From: Duganella aceris
Lineage (GTDB): Bacteria > Pseudomonadota > Gammaproteobacteria > Burkholderiales > Burkholderiaceae_D
Direction of reading: 5' to 3'
NCBI RefSeq assembly: GCF_011090165.1
Contig: NZ_JAADJT010000006.1
Location: 310,001 to 374,000, forward strand
Length of the DNA: 64,000 nt
The position numbers were made by a program, and so were the translations under genes. Shown piece after piece: positions 55,215-64,000 of this stretch (position 1 is the first letter of the stretch; every line of letters begins with the position of its first letter). The notes under the pieces were generated by a model that saw only the letters and a list, made by a program, of their open reading frames with translations, did no database searches and was not told the origin of the DNA.

Positions 55215-56018
55215 GTGACCCGGTCCATCGCCCCCGAATCCTATCTCCGACGCATCGTCCGCGCGCCCGCCGTGCGGGCCATGCTGATCCAATGCGGCGC
55301 CGCGCCGCTGACGCTGGCCATCATCTATATGATGGCCAGTTTTCGTTTCCCCGTCGATTACCTGACCGTGGCCGTGGTGCAGGGCCTGCTGGCGGCCGCC
55401 ATCACCTGGAAATTCCGCCTGGCCGCCTGGTGGCGCGCGATCCAGCTGCTGTTCCCGTTGGCGGTGCTGGCCGCGCTGGCCTTGCAGTTGCCGTCGTGGC
55501 TGTTCCTGCTGGTGTTCCTGATTCTGCTGGGCCTGTACTGGTCGACCTTCCGCACCCAGGTGCCGTACTACCCGTCGCATCCGGCGGTGTGGGACGCGGT
55601 GCGGCAGCAATTGCCGCCGCCCGCCGACGATCCGGCGCGGCCGCTGCGCCTGATCGACATCGGCAGCGGCCTGGGCGGGCTGGTGCTGTATCTGTCCCGC
55701 GTCCGTCCCGACGCCGCCTGCGAAGGCATCGAGCTGGCGCCGCTGCCCTGGTTGTATAGCTGGCTGCGGGCGCGGCTGGTCGGCGGCGCGGCGCGCTTCC
55801 GCCTCGGCGACTACGAAAAACTCGATTTCGCCGCCTACGACGTGGTGTTCGCCTATCTGTCGCCGGCCGCGATGGCCGGGCTGTGGCGCAAGGCGGCGGG
55901 CGAAATGCGTCCCGGGGCCATGCTGATCAGCTACGAATTCGCTATCCACGCCCGCGCGCCGGATCGAACCATTCATGCCACAGAGGGGGGCGTTCCCCTG
56001 TACATATGGTACTTTTAA
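55215..56018 (+). CDS. Membrane-anchored class I SAM-dependent methyltransferase-like protein
   Basis: A 267-residue protein with about four membrane helices (residues about 20-115, as in AAITWKFRLAAWW and LFLLVFLILLGLYW) and a C-terminal class I methyltransferase-like domain (LIDIGSGLGGLVLYL is the SAM motif). No substrate motif is recognised. The GTG at 55215 lies 7 bases after flhC; no ATG in frame fits better near it. A gene of this type between flhC and motA suggests a link to motility or surface modification, but the evidence is only position. Confidence 0.75.
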   Translation: MTRSIAPESYLRRIVRAPAVRAMLIQCGAAPLTLAIIYMMASFRFPVDYLTVAVVQGLLAAAITWKFRLAAWWRAIQLLFPLAVLAALALQLPSWLFLLVFLILLGLYWSTFRTQVPYYPSHPAVWDAVRQQLPPPADDPARPLRLIDIGSGLGGLVLYLSRVRPDAACEGIELAPLPWLYSWLRARLVGGAARFRLGDYEKLDFAAYDVVFAYLSPAAMAGLWRKAAGEMRPGAMLISYEFAIHARAPDRTIHATEGGVPLYIWYF

Positions 56019-56091
56019 GCATCATTTGGCGTTAATCACTTGCCCGCCCACCCCGACTCACGCTATTGTAGTTCTACACGTAAATTTATTG

Positions 56092-56128
56092 AAAACCGGC
56101 CCCCGTTAGTTTGCGTTTGGCCGGTTTT
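56092..56128 (+). promoter_or_regulatory. Hairpin in the motA leader
   Basis: Perfect 10-base inverted repeat AAAACCGGCC (56092-56101) / GGCCGGTTTT (56119-56128) with a 17-base loop, 21 bases before the motA start. It ends with four T and could be a weak terminator of the upstream gene or a leader structure acting on motA. Confidence 0.5.
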
Positions 56129-56149
56129 AGCTCTGGGGAGTCAGCGCAC

Positions 56150-57010
56150 TTGTTAGTCATCATCGGATATGTAGTGGTCTGCGTCGGCGTCTTCGGCGGC
56201 TATGCCATGAACGGCGGTCATCTGGCCGCGCTGTTGCAGCCGCTCGAGCTGGTCATGATCGGCGGCGGCGCGTTCGGCGCTTTCCTGGTCGGCAATAATG
56301 GCAAGACCATCAAGGCCACACTGGCCTCGATCCCGACCTTGTTCAAGGGGTCGCGCTACACCAAGGACCTGTACATGGAAATGATGTCGCTGCTGTTCGA
56401 CGTCCTGTCCAAGGTGCGCAAGGAAGGCCTGATGTCGATCGAAGGCGATATCGACAGCCCGGAGCAAAGCCCGCTGTTCAGCAAGTACCCGAGCGTGCTG
56501 GAAGACCACCACATCGTGGAATTCATGACCGATTACCTGCGCCTGATGGTGTCGGGCAATATGGATGCGTTCCAGATCGAGAACCTGATGGACAACGAGA
56601 TCGAGACCCACCACCACGAAGGCGCCGCGCCGGGCCACGCCATCGCCAAGCTGGGCGACGGCCTGCCGGCCTTTGGTATCGTAGCGGCGGTGATGGGCGT
56701 GGTGCACACGATGGAATCGGTGGGCCTGCCGCCGGCCGAGCTGGGCATCCTGATCGCGCACGCGCTGGTCGGCACCTTCCTCGGCATCTTGCTGGCCTAC
56801 GGCTTCGTCGGCCCGCTGGCCAGCCTGCTGGAGCAGAAGCTGGAAGAGTCGACCAAGATGTACCAATGCGTCAAGGTCACGCTGCTGGCCAGCCTGAACG
56901 GCTACGCGCCGGCGCTGGCGGTGGAATTCGGCCGCAAGGTGCTGTACTCGACCGAACGTCCATCGTTCTCCGAGCTGGAAGACCATATCAAGAAATCGAA
57001 ATCCAAGTAA
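56150..57010 (+). CDS. motA: Flagellar motor stator protein MotA
   Basis: A 286-residue stator subunit with four membrane helices. The opening VIIGYVVVCVGVFGGYAMNGGHLAALLQPLE is typical of proteobacterial MotA, the cytoplasmic region has LMVSGNMDAFQIENLMDNEIETHHHE, and the proline-containing C-terminal helices are present. It uses a TTG start at 56150 with GGGGAG 9 bases upstream; a longer start at 56111 would add residues unlike MotA. motB follows 37 bases later. Confidence 0.95.
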   Translation: MLVIIGYVVVCVGVFGGYAMNGGHLAALLQPLELVMIGGGAFGAFLVGNNGKTIKATLASIPTLFKGSRYTKDLYMEMMSLLFDVLSKVRKEGLMSIEGDIDSPEQSPLFSKYPSVLEDHHIVEFMTDYLRLMVSGNMDAFQIENLMDNEIETHHHEGAAPGHAIAKLGDGLPAFGIVAAVMGVVHTMESVGLPPAELGILIAHALVGTFLGILLAYGFVGPLASLLEQKLEESTKMYQCVKVTLLASLNGYAPALAVEFGRKVLYSTERPSFSELEDHIKKSKSK

Positions 57011-57047
57011 GCCATGCGGTTCATTGTTAAAAAGGTAGGGAATCATC

Positions 57048-57986
57048 ATGGCTGAAGAAGGCTTACGGCCAATCATCGTCAAGCGCATCAAGAAGGGCGG
57101 CGGCGGCCACCACGGCGGCGCCTGGAAGATCGCGTACGCCGACTTCGTGACCGCGATGATGGCCTTCTTCCTGCTGATGTGGCTGCTCGGCTCGACCACC
57201 AAGGGCGACCTCAACGGCATCTCCGAATTCTTCAAGACGCCGCTCAAGGTGGCGATGCAGGGCGGCTCGGGCAGCGGCGACAGCTCGTCGGTGATCCAGG
57301 GCGGCGGCAAGGACCTGACCCGGCGCGACGGCCAGGTCAAGGCCAGCGACGACCCGGTGGTCAAGAAGACCTTCAACCTGACCGCCGCCAAGGCCGCGCT
57401 CGAGGCCGAAGAGTCGCAGCGCCTGAAGGCGCTGAAGGACAAGATCGAGGCCAAGATCGAGGCCAACCCGCTGCTGAAGAAATTCAAGGAGCAGCTGCTG
57501 CTCGACATCACCAGCGAAGGCTTGCGGATCCAGATCGTCGACGAGCAGAACCGTCCGATGTTCGCGCTGGCCAAGGCCGAGCTGCAATCCTACACCAAGG
57601 AAATCCTGCACGAGATCGGCTTCGTGCTGAACGACGTGCCCAACAAGATCGGCCTGTCCGGCCACACCGACTCGACCCCGTACCTGAGCGACGCCGGCTA
57701 CAGCAACTGGGAATTGTCGGCCGACCGCGCCAACGCCTCGCGCCGCGAGCTGATCGCCGGCGGCATGAGCGACGCCAAGGTGCTGCGGGTGGTGGGGCTG
57801 GCCTCGGCCGCCAACCTCGACAAGGCCGATCCGTTCAACCCGATCAACCGCCGCATCAGCATCATCGTCATGAACAAGCGCACCGAGGAAAGCGTGATGC
57901 GCGACGGCGCCAAGCAGCTGGAGGTCGGCGCCGACGAAGCCCCGCCGCCGGCCGCGCCGCCGTCCGGTCCGCCGGTAAGGAAATAG
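57048..57986 (+). CDS. motB: Flagellar motor stator protein MotB
   Basis: A 312-residue protein with a short basic cytoplasmic tail, one membrane helix (residues about 28-50; AYADFVTAMMAFFLLMWLL) and a periplasmic OmpA-like peptidoglycan-binding domain (LSGHTDSTPYLSD, NWELSADRANASRREL). The proton-carrying Asp32 lies at the start of the helix. With MotA it makes the torque-generating stator. The Pro-rich C-terminal tail is about 20 residues. Confidence 0.96.
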   Translation: MAEEGLRPIIVKRIKKGGGGHHGGAWKIAYADFVTAMMAFFLLMWLLGSTTKGDLNGISEFFKTPLKVAMQGGSGSGDSSSVIQGGGKDLTRRDGQVKASDDPVVKKTFNLTAAKAALEAEESQRLKALKDKIEAKIEANPLLKKFKEQLLLDITSEGLRIQIVDEQNRPMFALAKAELQSYTKEILHEIGFVLNDVPNKIGLSGHTDSTPYLSDAGYSNWELSADRANASRRELIAGGMSDAKVLRVVGLASAANLDKADPFNPINRRISIIVMNKRTEESVMRDGAKQLEVGADEAPPPAAPPSGPPVRK

Positions 57987-58014
57987 AGTAAGTGAAGCAC
58001 GGAACGAGACTGTT

Positions 58015-58563
58015 ATGACGAGAAAAAAAATCCTGGGGTCCCACGTCAAGCGCCTGCTGTCGGGTGTGTCGGACCACGGCCGCAAACATTTGACCGAGGT
58101 CGAGACCGACCTGATCCAGACCGGCCTGCTGCTGGAGGAAGCGATTGAAAAGCTGTCCTTCAACTTCATGGCCATCCATCAGGCGGTCGCGGCCGAGCAG
58201 GCCACGATCCAGCTGCTGCTCGACGGCGGCAGCGCCACGCCCGAGCAGCGCGCCCAACTGGAAGCGCTGCAGGGCAACGTCGGCGGCTATGTCAACGCCG
58301 CCATCACCAGCATGCAATTCCAGGACATGACCAGCCAGCTGATCGACCGCACGCTGAAGCGCGTCACCGGCTTGCGCGAATTCCTCGGCACGCTGGGCGC
58401 GCACGGCGCCGAGATGCTGCCCGAGAGCGACAACGAGGAAATCGTCGCGCTGCTCGGCAAGGTCAGCATGGCGCTGGCGATACAGAGTTTGGAACTGCGC
58501 AGCGTGTTGCGCAAAGCAGTCAGTCAGCAACACCTGGAGAGCGGCGACATCGAATTATTCTAA
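58015..58563 (+). CDS. cheZ: CheZ-like CheY-P phosphatase
   Basis: A 182-residue, mainly helical protein. The segment SMQFQDMTSQLIDRTLKRV resembles the catalytic helix of CheZ, where Asp and Gln (FQDxTxQ) promote CheY-P hydrolysis. The C-terminus ends GDIELF, an acidic-hydrophobic tail suited to binding CheY, as the CheZ C-terminal peptide does. It lies between motB and cheY, the usual place for a phosphatase. Overall similarity to E. coli CheZ is low, so the name rests on these two motifs and context. Confidence 0.75.
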   Translation: MTRKKILGSHVKRLLSGVSDHGRKHLTEVETDLIQTGLLLEEAIEKLSFNFMAIHQAVAAEQATIQLLLDGGSATPEQRAQLEALQGNVGGYVNAAITSMQFQDMTSQLIDRTLKRVTGLREFLGTLGAHGAEMLPESDNEEIVALLGKVSMALAIQSLELRSVLRKAVSQQHLESGDIELF

Positions 58564-58613
58564 ACGCCGCCCGCAACCGATAGAACCCATACAAATTTAG
58601 AGTGAGAGTAAAG

Positions 58614-58979
58614 ATGGCCAAGACAATACTTGCAGTTGATGATTCCAGTTCCCTGCGCCAGATGGTGGCCTTCAGCCTGAAGGCCGCCGGCTATCAGGTG
58701 GTGGAAGCGGTGGACGGCCAGGACGGCCTGGAAAAAGCCAAGCTGCAAAGCGTCGACCTGGTGCTGACCGACCAGAACATGCCGCGCATGGACGGGCTGC
58801 AGCTGATCAAGCTGCTGCGCGAGCTGCCGACCTATCAGAAAACCCCGATCCTGATGCTGACCACCGAATCGTCCGACGAGATGAAGGCCAAGGGCCGCGC
58901 CGCCGGCGCCAACGGCTGGCTGGTCAAGCCCTTCGATCCGCAGCGGCTCATCGAGGTAGTGAAAAAGGTCATCGGCTGA
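58614..58979 (+). CDS. cheY: Chemotaxis response regulator CheY
   Basis: A 121-residue receiver-domain protein. Acidic pocket at Asp9/Asp10 (ILAVDDSSSLRQ), phospho-acceptor Asp53 (VLTDQNMPRMDG), Thr in MLTTESSD and Lys in LVKPFDP are all present. It has no output domain, as in CheY. The ATG at 58614 has a GAGAG site upstream. It lies between the CheZ-like gene and cheA. Confidence 0.95.
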   Translation: MAKTILAVDDSSSLRQMVAFSLKAAGYQVVEAVDGQDGLEKAKLQSVDLVLTDQNMPRMDGLQLIKLLRELPTYQKTPILMLTTESSDEMKAKGRAAGANGWLVKPFDPQRLIEVVKKVIG

Positions 58980-59022
58980 TAAGGCGGGCAAAGATGCTGA
59001 GCGAACTGTACGGAGTATCACC

Positions 59023-61227
59023 ATGACCATCGACATAAGCCAGTTCTTCCAGGTCTTCTTCGATGAGGCCGAGGAACTGCTGGCTGAAATGGAACGGCTG
59101 CTGCTGGCCGTCAACGTCGACGCCCCGGACGCCGAGGATCTGAACGCGATCTTCCGCACCGCCCATTCGGTCAAGGGCGGCGCCTCCACGTTCGGCGTCA
59201 ACGACATGACGGAGGTGACCCACATCCTGGAGACCTTGCTCGACCGCATCCGCAAGGGCGAGATGGCGCTGACCTCGGAGCACGTCGACGCCTTCCTGGC
59301 CGCCAAGGACATCCTCAAGATGCAGCTGGACGGACACCGCCACGGCGCCACGGTCGACCAGGACGCGGTGGGCGACGTGCGCATGATGCTGCAATCGCTG
59401 ACCCAGGACGTGCCGGTGGTGGCGCTGTCGCCGCTGGCGCCGGCGTTCAACGCGCCGGAGGCCAAGGTGGTCGACCACAGCGGCGGCCGCCGCTACCGGC
59501 TCGAGCTGCCGGCGATGGCGCACCGCGAGGTGACCGCGCTGGGCGCCGAGCTGGGCCTGATGGGCCACGTCTCGATCACGCCGCTCGACAAGGACCGCAA
59601 CGCGATGGTGGTCACCACGCATGAAAGCCTGGACGACATCATCGCCATCTGCTCCTTCGTGCTCAATCCGGAGGACATGACCGTCGCCGAGCTGCCGGCG
59701 CTGGACGCGCGCCAGGCGCGCCAGGAAAAAGCCGAACGCTCCAAGGTCGAGCAAGACCTCGGCTATGGTTTCTTCGACGAGACCGAACTGCATCCGGCGG
59801 CCCCGGCCGGCGCGGCCGGCGCCGGCTACGGCTTCTTCCAGCCGCTGGACGAAATCCGCGCCAACGCCGAAGCGGGCGCCGACGACGCGCGCGGCTACGG
59901 CTTCTTCCAGCCGGTCGAGCAGATCCGCGCCGCCGCCGGCATCGTGATCGAAGCGCCGACCCCGGCCGAAGAAGAGAAAAAGGCCGCCAAGAAGGAAGAA
60001 AAGGAAAAAGCCGACAAGGGCCACGGCCCCGGCGCCGAATCGTCGTCGATCCGGGTCTCGATCGAAAAGGTCGATCAGTTGATCAACCTGGTCGGCGAAC
60101 TGGTGATCACGCAGGCGATGATCGAGCAGCGCGTCGACACGCTGGACCCGATGGCGCACGAACGCCTGTTGAACAGCGTCAGCCAGCTGACCCGCAACAC
60201 CCGCGACCTGCAGGAAGCGGTGATGTCGATCCGCATGATGCCGATGGACTTCGTGTTCTCGCGCTTCCCGCGCATGGTGCGCGACCTCGCGGCCAAGCTG
60301 GGCAAGAAGGTCGACTTCATCACCAACGGCGCCGCGACCGAACTGGACAAGGGCCTGATCGAACGCATCGTCGATCCGCTGACGCACCTGGTGCGCAACT
60401 CGATCGACCACGGCATCGAAATGCCGGACGTGCGCCGCGCCGCCGGCAAGACCGACGCCGGCCGCCTGTTCCTGTCGGCGGCCCACCAGGGCGGCAACAT
60501 CGTCATCGAAGTTTCCGACGACGGCGGCGGCTTGAACCGCGAGAAAATCCTCGCCAAGGCGCAGCAGAACGGCCTGCCGCTGACCGAGAACATGAGCGAC
60601 GGCGAGGTGTGGCAACTGATCTTCGCGCCCGGCTTCTCGACCGCCGACGTGGTCACCGACGTCTCCGGCCGCGGCGTCGGCATGGACGTGGTCAAGCGCA
60701 ACATCACCGCCATGGGCGGCGTGGTCGACATCCGCTCGGCCAAGGGCTTCGGCACCACCATCTCGATCTCGCTGCCGCTGACCTTGGCGATCCTGGACGG
60801 CATGTCGATCCGGGTCGGCGAAGAGGTGTATATTTTGCCGCTGGGCTTCGTCATCGAATCGCTGCAGCCGGCGCCGGAAGACGTCAAGGAAATCAGCGGC
60901 AAGGGCCGGGTCATCAAGGTGCGCGGCGAATACCTGCCGCTGGTGCCGCTGTACCAGATGTTCGACATCGCGCCGCGCTTCACCGATCCGACCCAGGGCA
61001 TCGTGGTCATCATCGAGACCGACGGCCGCAAGGCCGGCCTGTTCATCGACGACCTGGTCGGCCAGCAGCAGGTGGTGGTCAAGAATCTGGAATCGAATTA
61101 CCGCAAGGTGGCCGGCATCTCGGGCGCCACCATCCTCGGCGACGGCGGCGTGTCGCTGATCCTCGATGTCGCCGCATTAATCCGCTCGTCGCGCCAGCTG
61201 GCGGACGAATCGATCTTTTCTTCATAG
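59023..61227 (+). CDS. cheA: Chemotaxis histidine kinase CheA
   Basis: A 734-residue kinase. P1 holds the phospho-His48 (IFRTAHSVKGGASTFG), a P2-like region lies at about 155-230, and a linker with three GYGFF repeats (residues 247, 268 and 291) is followed by a charged Lys/Glu stretch. P3 dimerisation starts near residue 343 (IEKVDQLINLVGELV), P4 has the N-box HLVRNSIDHGIE and G-box GRGVGMDVV, and P5 is CheW-like at the C-terminus. Length is somewhat above E. coli CheA. Confidence 0.96.
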   Translation: MTIDISQFFQVFFDEAEELLAEMERLLLAVNVDAPDAEDLNAIFRTAHSVKGGASTFGVNDMTEVTHILETLLDRIRKGEMALTSEHVDAFLAAKDILKMQLDGHRHGATVDQDAVGDVRMMLQSLTQDVPVVALSPLAPAFNAPEAKVVDHSGGRRYRLELPAMAHREVTALGAELGLMGHVSITPLDKDRNAMVVTTHESLDDIIAICSFVLNPEDMTVAELPALDARQARQEKAERSKVEQDLGYGFFDETELHPAAPAGAAGAGYGFFQPLDEIRANAEAGADDARGYGFFQPVEQIRAAAGIVIEAPTPAEEEKKAAKKEEKEKADKGHGPGAESSSIRVSIEKVDQLINLVGELVITQAMIEQRVDTLDPMAHERLLNSVSQLTRNTRDLQEAVMSIRMMPMDFVFSRFPRMVRDLAAKLGKKVDFITNGAATELDKGLIERIVDPLTHLVRNSIDHGIEMPDVRRAAGKTDAGRLFLSAAHQGGNIVIEVSDDGGGLNREKILAKAQQNGLPLTENMSDGEVWQLIFAPGFSTADVVTDVSGRGVGMDVVKRNITAMGGVVDIRSAKGFGTTISISLPLTLAILDGMSIRVGEEVYILPLGFVIESLQPAPEDVKEISGKGRVIKVRGEYLPLVPLYQMFDIAPRFTDPTQGIVVIIETDGRKAGLFIDDLVGQQQVVVKNLESNYRKVAGISGATILGDGGVSLILDVAALIRSSRQLADESIFSS

Positions 61228-61236
61228 GGAGCCATC

Positions 61237-61725
61237 ATGGCAGAGGTACTGACCACCGGAGCAAACGAAATCGCCGGCCACGAATACCTGGCGTTCACGC
61301 TGGGCTCCGAGGAATACGGCATCGACATCCTCAAGGTGCAGGAGATCCGCGGCTACGAGACCGTGACCCGCATCGCCAACGCGCCGGAATTCATCAAGGG
61401 CGTGATCAACCTGCGCGGCATCATCATTCCGGTGGTGGACATGCGCATCAAGTTCAACCTCGGTTCGCCGGTGTACGACCAGTTCACCGTGGTGATCATC
61501 CTCAACATCAACGGCCGCATCGTCGGCATGGTGGTCGACTCGGTGTCCGACGTCACCACCTTGACGCCGGAGCAGGTCAAGCCGGCGCCGGAAATGGGCA
61601 CCGCCTTCAGCACCGACTACATGATCGGCCTGGGCACCATCGACGAGCGCATGCTGATCCTGGTGAACATCGACAAATTGATGTCCAGCTCGGAAATGGG
61701 CTTGATGGAACAACTGGCGGCCTGA
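61237..61725 (+). CDS. cheW: Chemotaxis coupling protein CheW
   Basis: A 162-residue CheW domain protein that couples the MCP to CheA. Clear features are [26 protein letters not shown], then [19 protein letters not shown] and [19 protein letters not shown]. It follows cheA by 9 bases and precedes the MCP gene. An alternative copy is the orphan CheW at 2524. Confidence 0.96.
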   Translation: MAEVLTTGANEIAGHEYLAFTLGSEEYGIDILKVQEIRGYETVTRIANAPEFIKGVINLRGIIIPVVDMRIKFNLGSPVYDQFTVVIILNINGRIVGMVVDSVSDVTTLTPEQVKPAPEMGTAFSTDYMIGLGTIDERMLILVNIDKLMSSSEMGLMEQLAA

Positions 61726-61745
61726 TCCAGGTTCGCCCCTGCTTT

Positions 61746-61768
61746 CGTGCCCCCAAATTTCGGGCACG
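61746..61768 (+). terminator. Hairpin after cheW
   Basis: Inverted repeat CGTGCCC (61746-61752) / GGGCACG (61762-61768) in the 157-base gap before the MCP gene. No T-run follows, so it may be only a weak terminator or a leader structure. A second, weaker stem lies at about 61790. Confidence 0.4.
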
Positions 61769-61882
61769 CTCTGAGCACGAATGCGGTAGCGCCTCCATAG
61801 AAGGCGCGCCCAACCACGACACATTACGTGACGCGCCCGCGCGTCGCGGTGAGCAACAGCACAAAGCATAGGGGAGAACCAC

Positions 61883-63616
61883 ATGAATTTACGCGACTTC
61901 AACATCGGCGCGCGCCTGCGCATCGGCTTCGGCGCCATCCTGCTGATCCTGGTCGCCATCGTCCTGCTGACCAACTACCTCAATTACAGCAACAAGTCGC
62001 AGCTGACCAGGGGCCTGGAGCTCTCGACCGCCAAGAACCTGCAGGCCGGCGCGATGAAGAGCGCGATGCTGGAGACCGGCATCGCGATGCGCAACATCGG
62101 CCTGCAATCGGACGTTAGCCTGATGCAGAAGGAAGAGCAAAAGGTCAAGGACCAGCGCCAGCGCTACGACAAGGCGCAGGCCGACCTGAAGGCGCTGGGC
62201 CTGAACGAGGCCGAGAATAAAACCCTGGGCGAACTGGCGGCGCTGGAGGCCGACATCGACAAGGCCTTCAAGGAAGCGATCGGCCAGATCCTGGCCTTCA
62301 ACAGCGAGGGCGGCGCCAAGGTCATTTCCGGCCGCATCGATCCGCTCAACACGCAGACGCTGGCGCTGATCAACAAGCTGGTCGACATGCAGGTCGCCAA
62401 CGCCAAGGATGTCATGGACGGCTCGGTCAAGTCCGACCGCAACCTGATGATGATGCTGTTCGTGCTCGGCGGCGTCGCCGTCGCGCTGGGCGTGGTGTGC
62501 GCGGCCGTCATCACCCGCTCGATCACGCTGCCGCTGGCGGGCGCGGTCGCGGTGGCGCAGAAGGTCGCCGCCGGCGAGCTGACCTCGCAGGTGACGGTCG
62601 AGGGCAAGGATGAAACCAGCGAACTGCTGCAGGCGCTGAAGGACATGAACGAAAGCCTGGCCAAGACCGTCGGCGACGTGCGCAATGGTACCGAGCTGAT
62701 CTCGACCGCGTCGCAGGAAATCGCCTCCGGCAACGCCGACCTGTCGGCCCGCACCGAATCGCAGGCCAGCTCGCTGGAGGAGACCGCCTCGTCGATGGAG
62801 GAACTGACCTCCACCGTGAAGCAGAACGCCGACAACGCGCGTCAGGCCAACCAGCTGGCCGTGTCGGCCTCGTCGGTGGCGGAAAAGGGCGGCACCGTGG
62901 TGGCGCAGGTGGTCGAGACCATGGGCTCGATCAAGGCCAGCTCCAGCAAGATCGTCGACATCATCGGCGTCATCGACGGCATCGCCTTCCAGACCAACAT
63001 CCTGGCGCTGAACGCGGCGGTCGAAGCGGCGCGCGCCGGCGAGCAGGGCAGGGGCTTCGCGGTGGTGGCGACCGAGGTGCGCAATCTGGCGCAGCGCTCG
63101 GCCGGCGCCGCCAAGGAAATCAAGGAACTGATCGGCGACTCGGTCGGCAAGGTCGACGCCGGCAGCAAGCTGGTCGACGAGGCCGGACAGACGATGGACC
63201 TGATCGTCACCTCGATCCGCCAGGTGGCCGACATCATGGGCGAGATCACCGCCGCCACCCAGGAACAGAGCAACGGCATCGAGGAAGTCAACCAGGCCAT
63301 CACCCAGATGGACGAGATGACGCAGCAGAACGCGGCGCTGGTCGAAGAGGCCGCCGCCGCCGCCGAGAGCATGCAGGAGCAGGCGCAGATGCTGGCGCAG
63401 GCGGTCAGCATCTTCAAGCTGTCGCATGACGAGACGATGCGCCGGCCGGCGCCGGCGCCGCGCCGCGCTTCGGTCGCGCCGACCGTCGCCGCCCCGGCCG
63501 CAGCGATCGCGGCGCCGCGCCCTGCGGCGCGTCCGGCCCCGGCCGCCGCCAAGCCCGCCCCGGCCAGGAAGGCCGGCGCCGCCGCGCCGTCCGGCGACGA
63601 CTGGGAAGAATTTTAA
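61883..63616 (+). CDS. Methyl-accepting chemotaxis protein
   Basis: A 577-residue receptor. An N-terminal membrane helix (residues about 12-32), a four-helix-bundle periplasmic domain, a second helix near residue 190-210, a HAMP domain and a signalling domain with the hairpin tip [22 protein letters not shown]. The C-terminal Ala/Pro-rich tail ends in DWEEF, a pentapeptide of the NWETF type that tethers CheR. GGGGAG precedes the ATG. The ligand is unknown. Confidence 0.95.
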   Translation: MNLRDFNIGARLRIGFGAILLILVAIVLLTNYLNYSNKSQLTRGLELSTAKNLQAGAMKSAMLETGIAMRNIGLQSDVSLMQKEEQKVKDQRQRYDKAQADLKALGLNEAENKTLGELAALEADIDKAFKEAIGQILAFNSEGGAKVISGRIDPLNTQTLALINKLVDMQVANAKDVMDGSVKSDRNLMMMLFVLGGVAVALGVVCAAVITRSITLPLAGAVAVAQKVAAGELTSQVTVEGKDETSELLQALKDMNESLAKTVGDVRNGTELISTASQEIASGNADLSARTESQASSLEETASSMEELTSTVKQNADNARQANQLAVSASSVAEKGGTVVAQVVETMGSIKASSSKIVDIIGVIDGIAFQTNILALNAAVEAARAGEQGRGFAVVATEVRNLAQRSAGAAKEIKELIGDSVGKVDAGSKLVDEAGQTMDLIVTSIRQVADIMGEITAATQEQSNGIEEVNQAITQMDEMTQQNAALVEEAAAAAESMQEQAQMLAQAVSIFKLSHDETMRRPAPAPRRASVAPTVAAPAAAIAAPRPAARPAPAAAKPAPARKAGAAAPSGDDWEEF

Positions 63617-63691
63617 GCTGTAGCCGTCGCGTGCGCCGGTGCGCGCGCGGCGGATGGCATAGTTAGTGCAGTCAAATAAAGGTTTAACATA

Positions 63692-64000
63692 TGCCGCAAT
63701 CCAAAGACACGGTCAAAGAGTTCGACTTCAACCCCAAGGACTTCGAACGGGTGCGGGGCCTGATCTACAAGCGCGCCGGCATCTCGCTGGCCGACAGCAA
63801 GCAGGAGATGGTCTACAGCCGGCTGGCGCGGCGGCTGCGCGCCACCGGCATCGGCTCGTTCGCCAAGTACCTGGACGATCTGGAGGCCGGCCGCCTGGGC
63901 GAGGAATGGGAGTCGTTCACCAACGCGCTGACCACCAACCTGACCTCGTTCTTCCGCGAAGCGCACCACTTCCCGCTGCTGGCCGACCACATCAAGGGCA
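63692..64000 (+). CDS. cheR: Chemotaxis methyltransferase CheR (partial, cut by window end)
   Basis: The first 103 residues of CheR, the SAM-dependent enzyme that methylates receptor glutamates. The N-terminal helical domain reads FERVRGLIYKRAGISLADSKQEMVYSRLARRL, and LTTNLTSFFREAHHFPLL leads to the SAM domain, which lies beyond the window. The ATG at 63692 starts 75 bases after the MCP gene. Confidence 0.95.

Noticed and set aside
58969..60615. 548-codon open frame opposite cheA
   Set aside because: Shadow of CheA, with His/Val-rich repeats of no family.
61889..63427. 512-codon open frame opposite the MCP
   Set aside because: Shadow frame of the receptor gene.

Overview
The window is high-GC bacterial chromosome. 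Gene content and protein style point to a betaproteobacterium of the Oxalobacteraceae (Massilia/Duganella/Janthinobacterium type): flhDC followed directly by motAB and che genes, a PEP-CTERM protein, a kynurenine pathway, succinylase-type dap genes, and GGGTC(A/G)GACCC hairpin repeats. This placement is inference from gene content; no rRNA or tRNA gene was seen. About 58 genes are supported, densely packed on both strands, with no insertion sequence, prophage or CRISPR array.

1-13.7 kb: a TauE/SafE permease, arfB coupled to a CaiB/BaiF CoA-transferase or racemase, an orphan CheW, and a minus-strand lysine/peptidoglycan precursor cluster (dapC, dapD, pilU, a Spx/ArsC-like gene, dapE, prmB, an ABC-F gene). 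A LysR / Tat-exported polysaccharide deacetylase / atypical SDR module sits inside this cluster, between pilU and the ArsC-like gene. Three hairpin repeats lie at its edges. 13.7-22.7 kb: mixed single genes, including a DUF4153 membrane protein, a MerR regulator with a small membrane protein, an M19 peptidase with an altered metal motif, an RhlE-type helicase, a GlxA-type regulator with a cysteine hydrolase, a SUI1 factor coupled to a nucleoside hydrolase, and a DUF2867 protein.

22.7-34.2 kb: an Mla/MCE lipid-transport set (permease, MCE protein, lipoprotein) without its ATPase, a LysR/MFS divergent pair, ribB behind an FMN riboswitch, a large M16 peptidase, and small proteins. 34.3-39.1 kb: a three-gene operon joining an alkyl-DHAP-synthase-like flavoprotein, a GlpD-type dehydrogenase and an FGGY kinase, with a divergent AraC regulator. 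It is the best candidate here for an undescribed pathway, possibly glycerol-ether metabolism.

39.1-53.8 kb: a REC-PAS-GGDEF protein, an aminotransferase with a RidA protein, a DMT exporter divergent from a MocR regulator, htpG behind a sigma-32-like promoter, two secreted hydrolases, a CHRD/PEP-CTERM protein with a possible structured leader, and kynU-kynA. 53.8-64 kb: the motility and chemotaxis block flhD-flhC-(membrane methyltransferase)-motA-motB-cheZ-like-cheY-cheA-cheW-MCP-cheR, cut by the window end. Two tandem sigma-28-like promoters lie upstream of flhD, suggesting feedback from FliA onto the master regulator.
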